Shown here piece by piece: positions 57,968 through 64,000 of a stretch of 64,000 bases of DNA (its first letter is position 1; each line of letters opens with the position of its first letter). This DNA is from Mycolicibacterium psychrotolerans. Lineage in GTDB: Bacteria; Actinomycetota; Actinomycetes; Mycobacteriales; Mycobacteriaceae. The position numbers and the translations under genes are program-made. The DNA lies in assembly GCF_010729305.1 (NCBI RefSeq), contig NZ_AP022574.1, positions 5,456,001-5,520,000 of the forward strand. The letters are read 5' to 3'. The notes below the pieces were generated by a model. It had not been told where the DNA came from. It ran no database searches and worked only from the letters and a program-made list of their open reading frames with translations.

Positions 57968-58669
57968 GAGCTGCTTTTCCAGCAGCACCTTTCCGTCGGA
58001 GACGGACACCATCTGCACCGCGGTGATGTCGTCGCGCTGGATCGGGGTGGTGCCGCTGGGCAGTGCGGTCGCGCCCGGCACGCCGAGCCAGGTCGCGATC
58101 TGCGACCGGCTGCCGTCGCGGGTGAGCACCACCATGCCCAGATCCTTCGGCGGGGCGTCGTTGTTGCCCCACTGGCCGTAGGTGCAGACCATGTCGACGC
58201 GGGTGCCCCAGCCGAAGTCGGTCAGCGCGATGCTGGCGTTGATGGGCGTGGGCGCCACCTTCGTCATCTCGATCATCTGGGCGGTGTTCTGGGTGTCGGG
58301 CCGGTTCTGCAGCCCCATGATCTGCGGTCGCGCCACCAGGAGTACGCCGACGGCCAGCACCGCGGCGGCCAGCCCTATCACCGCCGAGTTCACCCATCGG
58401 CTGCGACGCCTGCGCCAGCGCACCTTGGCCAGCACGGCGTCGCGCACCTCGAGCCGCAGCGGCGGGTCCGTTTGCTCGTCGTCGAGCGCGATCACGTCGT
58501 CGAGGTCGAGCAGGCCCAGCAGGCCCGGCATGCCGCCGAGTTCGGCGACGGCGGTGCGGCACCGCGTGCAGCCTTCGAGATGGCGCTCGTACTCGAGGCG
58601 TTCGTCGTTGCTCAACGCTCCCAGCACGTACGCGCCGTCCCAGGTCAGGTAGCGGTCGTCGACGTTCAT
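57965..58669 (-). CDS. rslA: Anti-sigma-L factor RslA
   Basis: 234 residues from ATG 58669 (overlapping sigL by ATGA). Zinc-binding anti-sigma motif H30-x3-C34-x2-C37 in RHLEGCTRCRTAV; a single membrane helix about 90-112 (VIGLAAAVLAVGVLLVA); an outer domain from 113 to 234. It holds SigL inactive and releases it, in M. tuberculosis, on oxidation of the Cys/Zn site. The extended ORF to 59188 is another-frame sequence over sigL. Confidence 0.94.
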   Translation of the reverse strand: MNVDDRYLTWDGAYVLGALSNDERLEYERHLEGCTRCRTAVAELGGMPGLLGLLDLDDVIALDDEQTDPPLRLEVRDAVLAKVRWRRRRSRWVNSAVIGLAAAVLAVGVLLVARPQIMGLQNRPDTQNTAQMIEMTKVAPTPINASIALTDFGWGTRVDMVCTYGQWGNNDAPPKDLGMVVLTRDGSRSQIATWLGVPGATALPSGTTPIQRDDITAVQMVSVSDGKVLLEKQL

Positions 58670-59181
58670 CGGGTCACCCCCATCTCCTGAAGGCCCAGTC
58701 TCAGGGCGCGCATGGCGTAGTGCAGTCGCGATTTCACGGTTCCCTCCGGGATGCCGAGGTCCGCGGAGATCTGTGCGGTCGACCACCCCTGGTAGTACGC
58801 CCGCCGGACGACCGCGCGGTGCTCCTCGGACAACTGCGCGAGCGCGGTGCCCACCAGGATGCGGTTCAGCGCGGCGTCCACCTCGTCCGAGGAGGCGCGG
58901 TCGGCGACGTCGTCGGGTACCGGGTCCGACGCCTCGTTGCGGAAGCGGGCGCTGCGGCGCTCGTCGATGATCATGTTGCGGGCCACGGTGAACAGCCAGG
59001 CCCGCGCCGAGCGGTCCGGGTCGGCGGTGACCTCGGGGTGGCGCCACGCGCGCAGCAGGGTCTCCTGGACGACGTCCTCGGCGCGGGCGCGGTCGCCGGT
59101 CAGCCGCAGCGCGTAGCGCCACAGCGCGGCGGCGTGTTCGTCGTAGAGCACGCGCATCATGGCGGCCTCCGGATCGTCCAT
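58666..59181 (-). CDS. sigL: ECF RNA polymerase sigma factor SigL
   Basis: 171 residues. Region 2 with EDVVQETLLRAWRHP and ARAWLFTVARNMIIDERR; region 4 with LSEEHRAVVRRAYYQGWST and GIPEGTVKSRLHYAMRAL. In M. tuberculosis SigL controls polyketide synthases of surface-lipid synthesis and some secreted disulfide proteins, and its own gene. Here the promoter at 59200-59227 fits autoregulation. Followed by rslA with a 4-base overlap. Confidence 0.96.
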   Translation of the reverse strand: MDDPEAAMMRVLYDEHAAALWRYALRLTGDRARAEDVVQETLLRAWRHPEVTADPDRSARAWLFTVARNMIIDERRSARFRNEASDPVPDDVADRASSDEVDAALNRILVGTALAQLSEEHRAVVRRAYYQGWSTAQISADLGIPEGTVKSRLHYAMRALRLGLQEMGVTR

Positions 59182-59199
59182 TCCCCAACCTCCGTCTAC

Positions 59200-59227
59200 T
59201 ACACGGCGTCGGCGGCGGTCCGGTTCA
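59200..59227 (-). promoter_or_regulatory. SigL-type autoregulatory promoter before sigL
   Basis: TGAACC (59227-59222), 16-base spacer, CGTGTA (59205-59200) on the minus strand. It lies 18 bases before the sigL ATG and directly after the map stop codon at 59229. Same form and spacing as the promoter at 57940. Confidence 0.8.
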
Positions 59228-59228
59228 C

Positions 59229-60026
59229 TCAGAGGGTCAGAATTCTCGGTCCGTCATCGGTGACCGCAACAGTGTGTTCCCAGTGTGCGGCCCGCGAGCC
59301 GTCCGTGGTGACCACAGTCCAATCGTCGTCCAGAACACGCGTCCTGGTGGTGCCCAGCGTGAGCATCGGTTCGATCGCGAGCACCGAACCGGGCGCCAGG
59401 TGCGGGCCGCGCCCCGGCGCGCCCTCGTTGGGCAGGAACGGGTCCATGTGCATCTCACGGCCGATGCCGTGCCCGCCGTAGCCGGCGACGATGCCGAACG
59501 CGCGGTCGTGACGCTTCTCGGCGGCGCGGGTGCCGGTCTCGATGGCGTGGGAGACGTCGGTGAGCCGGTTGCCCGGCACCATCGCGGCGATGCCCGCCTC
59601 CATGGATTCCCGGGTCGCGGCCGACAGCTTTTCGTCGGCCGGGATCATCGCGCCGACACCGAACGTGAACGCCGAGTCGCCGTGCCAGCCGTCCAGGATG
59701 GCGCCGCAGTCGATCGACACCAGGTCGCCGGAGGCCAGGACTTCCTCGGCCGACGGGATGCCGTGCACGACGCGGTCGTTGACCGACGAGCAGATGGTGG
59801 CAGGGAAGCCGTGATAGCCCAGGAACGACGGGATGCCGCCACCGTCGCGGATCACCGCCTCGGCGACGGCGTCGAGTTCGAGCGTCGACACCCCCGGCGC
59901 GGCGGCCTCGCGCACCGCCCGCAGCGCCGCGGCGACCAACGCGCCCGCAGCGGCCATCGCGTCGAGCTCCCCGGCGGTGCGCTGGGGAACGACCTTGCGG
60001 CTCCGCAAGCCGGGCAGAGAGACCAT
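59229..60026 (-). CDS. map: Methionine aminopeptidase
   Basis: 265 residues, type I enzyme. Metal and active-site residues are seen in RVVHGIPS, SIDCGAILDGWHGDSAFTF, YGGHGIGREMHMDP and LAIEPMLTLG. Removes N-terminal methionine from nascent proteins. ATG 60026 follows the adk stop without a gap. Equivalent to the M. tuberculosis copy next to adk (mapA, Rv0734). Confidence 0.96.
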   Translation of the reverse strand: MVSLPGLRSRKVVPQRTAGELDAMAAAGALVAAALRAVREAAAPGVSTLELDAVAEAVIRDGGGIPSFLGYHGFPATICSSVNDRVVHGIPSAEEVLASGDLVSIDCGAILDGWHGDSAFTFGVGAMIPADEKLSAATRESMEAGIAAMVPGNRLTDVSHAIETGTRAAEKRHDRAFGIVAGYGGHGIGREMHMDPFLPNEGAPGRGPHLAPGSVLAIEPMLTLGTTRTRVLDDDWTVVTTDGSRAAHWEHTVAVTDDGPRILTL

Positions 60027-60572
60027 CTAGCGGCCGAGCGCCTTGACGGCCCGGGTGAAGACCTCGTCGAGGTCGCCGACGGCGTCGACGGTCATGAGCG
60101 TCTCGCGGTAGTAGTCGAGCAGCGGCGCGGTCTCGTCGCGGTAGACCTTGAACCGGTTGCGGATGACGTCTTCGGTGTCGTCGGCGCGACCGCGGCCCTT
60201 GAGCCGGGACACCAGCTCCTCCTCGGGCACCCGGAACTCGAGCACTGCGTCGAGCGACAAGTTGCGCTTGGCGAGCATCTGGTCCAGCGCCTCGGCCTGC
60301 TCGACCGAGCGCGGGAACCCGTCGAGGATGAACCCGGCCTTGGCGTCCTCGTCGTCGAGCCGGTCGTCCACCAGGGCGTTGGTCAGCGAGGCCGGGACCA
60401 GATCCCCGGCGTCGAGGTACTTCTTGGCTTCCACACCCAGCTCGGTGTTGTTGCTGATGTTGTAGCGGAAGAGGTCACCGGTCGAGACGTGCGGCACCCC
60501 GAGCTTGTCGGCCAGCTTCTGCGCCTGCGTCCCCTTGCCCGCACCGGGCGGTCCCAACAACACGATTCTCAA
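60027..60572 (-). CDS. adk: Adenylate kinase
   Basis: 181 residues, a short form without the LID zinc domain. P-loop GPPGAGKGTQAQKLA, AMP-binding VSTGDLFRYN and ILDGFPRSVEQAEAL, LID RLKGRGRADDTEDV. Converts ATP + AMP to 2 ADP. Start is TTG (60572), which fits the known N-terminus MRIVLLGPPGAG. It lies between secY (15 bases) and map (0 bases). Confidence 0.97.
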   Translation of the reverse strand: MRIVLLGPPGAGKGTQAQKLADKLGVPHVSTGDLFRYNISNNTELGVEAKKYLDAGDLVPASLTNALVDDRLDDEDAKAGFILDGFPRSVEQAEALDQMLAKRNLSLDAVLEFRVPEEELVSRLKGRGRADDTEDVIRNRFKVYRDETAPLLDYYRETLMTVDAVGDLDEVFTRAVKALGR

Positions 60573-60587
60573 CTTAAGAACCCTCTC

Positions 60588-61925
60588 TCACTTCAAAAAA
60601 CCCTCGTAGTTGCGCTGCATGAGCTGGCTTTCGATCTGCTTGATGGTGTCGAGCGCGACGCCGATCGCGATCAGCACGGCGGTACCGCCGAACGGCAGGT
60701 TCTGCACCGAACCGGTGTTGCCGATCTCCAGGAACAGGTTCGGCAGGACCGCGATGATGCCCAGGTAGATCGAGCCCGGCAGCGTGATGCGGGACAGCAC
60801 GAAGCGCAGATAGTCCGCGGTGGGTTTGCCCGGCCGGATGCCCGGGATGAACCCGCCGTACTTCTTCATCTCGTCGGCGCGTTCGTCGGGGTTGAACGTG
60901 ACCGAGACGTAGAAGTACGTGAAGAACACGATCAGGCCGAAGTACAGCGCGATGTAGACCGGGTCGGCCGGGTTGGTCAGGTAGTCGGCGACGAACGTCT
61001 GCCACCACCCGGTGCCGGGGTTGTCGCTGGCGCTCTGGATCAGCTGGGTGATCAGGTGCGGGATGTAGATCAGCGACGACGCGAAGATCACCGGGATGAC
61101 GCCGGCCTGGTTGACCTTCAACGGCAGGTACGTGGACGTGCCGCCGTACATGCGCCGGCCGACCATCCGCTTGGCGTACTGCACCGGGATACGGCGCTGC
61201 CCCTGCTCGACGAACACGACGCCGACGATGATGATCAGCGCCGCGATGCAGACCAGCGTGAACACCATGCCGCCGCGGCCGTCGAGGATGGTCTTGCCCT
61301 CACTGGGGATGCGGGCCGCGATGCCTGCGAAGATCAGCAGCGACATGCCGTTGCCGACACCGCGCTCGGTGACCAGCTCGCCCATCCACATCACCAGCGC
61401 CGAGCCCGCGGTCATCACCAGCACGATGATGATCAGGCGGAAGAGGTTCATGCCCTCGCTCTGGCCCTCGATGATGTCGAGCGTGCAGCCCTGCAGCAGC
61501 CCGCCGTTGGCGGCGAGCGCCACGATCGAGGTGGACTGCAGGATCGCCAGCGCGATCGCCAGGTAGCGGGTGTACTGCGTCAACTTGGCCTGGCCGGCTT
61601 GTCCTTCTTTGCGCAGCTGCTCGAAGCGCGGAATCACCACGCCGAGCAACTGCACGATGATGCTGGCCGTGATGTAGGGCATCACGCCGACGGCGAAGAC
61701 GGACAGCTGCAACAGCGCGCCGCCGGAGAACAGGTTGATCAGCGAGTAGATCTGCGCGGAGTCGCCGCCACTGACCTGGGCGATGCACTGTTGCACGTTG
61801 GGGTAGTTGACCCCGGGCGACGGGACCGTGGCACCGACCCGGTAGAGGATCACGATGCCCAGCGTGAACAGGATCTTTCGCCTCAGGTCGACTGTCCGCA
61901 GTGATGAGATGAAAGCCGAGAGCAC
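60588..61925 (-). CDS. secY: Preprotein translocase subunit SecY
   Basis: 445 residues, ten membrane helices. Motifs are INLFSGGALLQLSVFAVGVMPYI, split conserved LTQYTRYLAI, GNGMSLLIFAGI and QRRIPVQYAKRMVGRRMYGG. Forms the Sec channel with SecE/SecG. The GTG at 61925 (VLSAFISSLRTVDLRRK) was chosen over ATG 61958: AGGAGGAAAGA precedes it and the M. tuberculosis protein starts there. Heads the secY-adk-map set. Confidence 0.97.
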   Translation of the reverse strand: MLSAFISSLRTVDLRRKILFTLGIVILYRVGATVPSPGVNYPNVQQCIAQVSGGDSAQIYSLINLFSGGALLQLSVFAVGVMPYITASIIVQLLGVVIPRFEQLRKEGQAGQAKLTQYTRYLAIALAILQSTSIVALAANGGLLQGCTLDIIEGQSEGMNLFRLIIIVLVMTAGSALVMWMGELVTERGVGNGMSLLIFAGIAARIPSEGKTILDGRGGMVFTLVCIAALIIIVGVVFVEQGQRRIPVQYAKRMVGRRMYGGTSTYLPLKVNQAGVIPVIFASSLIYIPHLITQLIQSASDNPGTGWWQTFVADYLTNPADPVYIALYFGLIVFFTYFYVSVTFNPDERADEMKKYGGFIPGIRPGKPTADYLRFVLSRITLPGSIYLGIIAVLPNLFLEIGNTGSVQNLPFGGTAVLIAIGVALDTIKQIESQLMQRNYEGFLK

Positions 61926-62053
61926 TCTTTCCTCCTGCACGGCCGGGCTGTCGTTCACGGCGTGCTCTTTGGCTGGCGTGACCAGCGTCGGTTAAGTCTT
62001 GTGCGCGACAGCCCCGGCAGGCAACAGGCCTGCGCAGGTCACGCGTTTGGAAC

Positions 62054-62059
62054 AGTCTA
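62054..62059 (-). promoter_or_regulatory. Candidate -10 for secY operon
   Basis: TAGACT on the minus strand (62059-62054) fits the TANNNT form about 130 bases before the secY GTG. No good -35 is seen. The whole 279-base secY/methyltransferase interval (61926-62204) holds no ORF; an AT-rich patch TAATTAATTTG at 62170-62180 may serve the divergent gene. Confidence 0.3.
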
Positions 62060-62204
62060 CGAGACTAACAGTTGCATGGTGGTTGCCCTGCATCCGCGGG
62101 AGCGCAGCAGCGGGAAACCTCGCGGTCAGGTTCGAGGAGTACAGTCGCCACCGAGCTTGGTTAACCCAGCTAATTAATTTGTCGTATCGATTGAGGAGTT
62201 GACG

Positions 62205-63140
62205 ATGGCACGCAGCGACAACGACACCTGGGACCTCGCGTCGAGCGTCGGCGCGACGGCGACGATGGTCGCCGCGGCGCGCGCAGTGGCGTCGCGGGCC
62301 GACGAGCCCGTGATCAGCGACCCCTTCGCCGAGCCCCTGGTCCGCGCGGTGGGCGTCGACTTCTTCACCAAGCTGGCCTCCGGCGAGCTCACCCCCGCGG
62401 ACCTCGACGCGGGCGACAGGAATTCCGGGGGCCAGTCCCCCGTCGGCATCAGCCGCTTCGCCGACGGGATGGCCGCACGCACCCGCTTCTTCGACGACTT
62501 CTTCGCCGAGGCGATGGCCGCCGGTGTGCGCCAGGCCGTCATCCTGGCCTCCGGCCTCGACGCCCGCGCCTACCGACTGGATTGGCCGGCCGACATGGTG
62601 CTCTACGAGATCGACCAGCCCGAGGTGATCGCGTTCAAGAAGCAGACCCTGGCCGGGCTCGGCGCCCAGCCGACCACGGAGCTGCGCACGGTCCCCATCG
62701 ACCTGCGCCAGGACTGGCCGACCGCACTGGCCGACGCCGGCTTCGACGTGAGCCGCCCGAGCGCGTGGATCGCCGAAGGCCTGTTCGGTTACCTGCCTCC
62801 CGACGCGCAGGACCGGCTGCTGGACCAGATCGACGAGCTGAGCGCCCCGGGCAGCCGGCTGGCCGCCGAGGGGGTGCCCTCCCACCAGGAAGGGGACTCC
62901 GAGGAACTGCGGGAGAAGATGAAGGAGTCGACGGATCTGTGGCGCAGCCACGGTTTCGACCTCGACTTCTCCGAGCTGGTGTTCCTCGGTGAGCGCGCGG
63001 AGGTCACCGAGTACCTGCGCGGCCACGGCTGGACCGTCGACGGCGTGCCCACCAACGACCTACTGGTCCGCTGTGGCCTGCCGCCGATGAATCCGGACGA
63101 GGGCTTCGCCGACGTCGTCTACGTCAGCGCGGCGAAGTAG
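62205..63140 (+). CDS. SAM-dependent methyltransferase (TIGR00027 / Rv0731c-like), copy 1
   Basis: 311 residues from ATG 62205, with TTGAGGAG upstream. Family signature: WDLASSVGATATMVAAARA, TRFFDDFFAEA, motif I VILASGLDARAYRLDWP, and YEIDQPEVIAFK. This family is expanded in mycobacteria (Rv0725c, Rv0731c and others) with unknown substrates; some may be O-methyltransferases for lipids. Divergent from secY as in M. tuberculosis. Followed after 9 bases by a close paralogue. Confidence 0.92.
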   Translation: MARSDNDTWDLASSVGATATMVAAARAVASRADEPVISDPFAEPLVRAVGVDFFTKLASGELTPADLDAGDRNSGGQSPVGISRFADGMAARTRFFDDFFAEAMAAGVRQAVILASGLDARAYRLDWPADMVLYEIDQPEVIAFKKQTLAGLGAQPTTELRTVPIDLRQDWPTALADAGFDVSRPSAWIAEGLFGYLPPDAQDRLLDQIDELSAPGSRLAAEGVPSHQEGDSEELREKMKESTDLWRSHGFDLDFSELVFLGERAEVTEYLRGHGWTVDGVPTNDLLVRCGLPPMNPDEGFADVVYVSAAK

Positions 63141-63149
63141 ACCCCGCCG

Positions 63150-64000
63150 TGGCGCGCGCCGAGGGAGACCGGTGGGATCTGGCGTCGAGTGTCGGGTCGA
63201 CGGCGACGATGGTCGCCGCGGCGCGGGCCGTCGCCAGCCGGGAACCCGACCCCCTGATCGACGATCCGTACGCCGCCCCACTGGTGCGCGCGGTCGGCAT
63301 CGATTTCTTCACCAAGGTGGTCGACGGGACGCTCTCGTTCGCCGACTCCGACGAATCCGGGGTCGCTCGGCTGATGACGGACGTGTTGGCCGTGCGGACC
63401 CGGTTCTTCGACGACTTCTTCCTCGACGCAGGGGCGGCCGGTATCCGGCAGGCGGTGATCCTGGCCTCGGGCCTGGACTCGCGGCCCTACCGGCTGCCCT
63501 GGCCCGACGGCACCACGGTGTTCGAGATCGACCAGCCGCAGGTCCTGGAGTTCAAGGCCGCCGCACTGGCCGAGATCGGCGCCACGCCTTCGGCACACCA
63601 TCGGGCTGTGGCCGTCGACCTGCGCGACGACTGGCCGGCCGCCCTGCGCGCCCACGGATTCGACGAGACCGTCCCGACCGCGTGGAGCGCAGAGGGTCTG
63701 CTTGTCTACCTGCCGCCCGACGCGCAGGACCGCCTCTTCGACCACATCACCGCGCTGTCGGCACCCGGCAGCCGGCTGGCCACCGAATTCCATCCCGATG
63801 CCGGCGCCTCCATCGGTGAGCGGACCCGGGCGCTGAGGGCGCAGTGGTCCGATCACGGATTCGATGTCGACGTCGCGGACCTGTTCTACCCGGGCGAGCG
63901 CACTCCCCCGGCCGACTACCTGTCCGGCCAGAGCTGGCATGTGAGCACGCGGACCCGCCCCGAGGTCTTCGCCGGTTACGGTCGCACGTTCGGCGCCGGT
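63150..64000 (+). CDS. SAM-dependent methyltransferase (TIGR00027), copy 2, cut by window edge
   Basis: 283 complete codons are visible from GTG 63150; no stop before the right edge. Same family as copy 1: RWDLASSVGSTATMVAAARA, VRTRFFDDFFLDAG, motif I VILASGLDSRPYRLPWP and FEIDQPQVLEFK. It is about half identical to copy 1 by eye and 9 bases behind it, so a tandem duplication sharing one transcript is likely. The C-terminal part, including GERTPPADYLSGQSWHVS, is present nearly to the end. Confidence 0.9.

Noticed and set aside
59274..61904. 876-codon plus-strand ORF opposite map, adk and secY
   Set aside because: Composition is Arg/His/Asp-rich with no domain, and the opposite strand encodes three well-known proteins over its whole length.

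Overview
The window is high-GC actinobacterial chromosome and looks like an environmental, fast-growing mycobacterium (Mycolicibacterium type). The evidence is the mycobacterial gene order (eccB4, cutinases, truA-rplQ-rpoA-rpsD-rpsK-rpsM-rpmJ-infA; mmsA-fadE9-mmsB; secY-adk-map-sigL-rslA), a DevR/DosR regulator with DosR-type operators, and several enzyme families typical of F420-using actinobacteria. Gene names and the M. tuberculosis comparison are from memory of those families; no search was run.

Layout. (1) 1-8.8 kb: start of the ESX gene eccB4, a CGNR zinc-finger protein, a DMT exporter, three tandem cutinases, truA, and the alpha-operon end of the ribosomal cluster (rplQ, rpoA, rpsD, rpsK, rpsM, rpmJ, infA) on the minus strand. 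(2) 8.8-40.9 kb: a hypoxia/dormancy island lying between infA and an Rv3463-like gene, which are neighbours in M. tuberculosis. It holds devR, a DosS-like haem-GAF kinase, a CHASE3 kinase, three double universal stress proteins, an Rv2629-like protein, a deazaflavin nitroreductase, a CtpF-like P-type ATPase, Hsp20, two paralogous SRPBCC proteins, an acyl-CoA ligase/E1/E2/ACP operon, a sulfur-oxidation patch with one intact and several decayed genes, and a cNMP-binding histidine kinase next to a receiver-thioredoxin-reductase fusion. At least six intergenic or boundary sites resemble DosR boxes. (3) 40.9-46.6 kb: two tandem F420-dependent oxidoreductases, an LpqN-type lipoprotein, rmlB-rmlC, a CopD-type membrane protein and a small secreted protein. 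(4) 46.6-53.6 kb: valine catabolism (mmsA-fadE9-mmsB), a HAD-like protein, a NarL-type two-component pair and a MarR regulator. (5) 53.6-59.2 kb: a four-gene biosynthetic operon (ThDP enzyme, SRPBCC, KAS-III-like, PLP aminotransferase) directly behind sigL-rslA. Both sigL and the first gene of this operon are preceded by the same promoter form, TGAACC-N16-CGTGTA/C, which is the SigL type. (6) 59.2-64 kb: map, adk, secY and two SAM-dependent methyltransferases of the mycobacterial TIGR00027 type, the second cut by the window edge.

How it works together. The island reads as a self-contained oxygen/redox response unit. A DosS-like sensor and probably other kinases would feed DevR. DevR would act at shared sites placed between divergent operons, switching on stress proteins, a chaperone, ion pumps, ribosome-associated and redox proteins, and an acetyl-CoA-centred metabolic operon. 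The second unit of note is the SigL-controlled cluster at 53.6-57.9 kb, whose product is not known to me.

No tRNA, rRNA, CRISPR array, integrase or intact transposase was seen. Many long ORFs opposite real genes are artefacts of high GC codon use and were left out.
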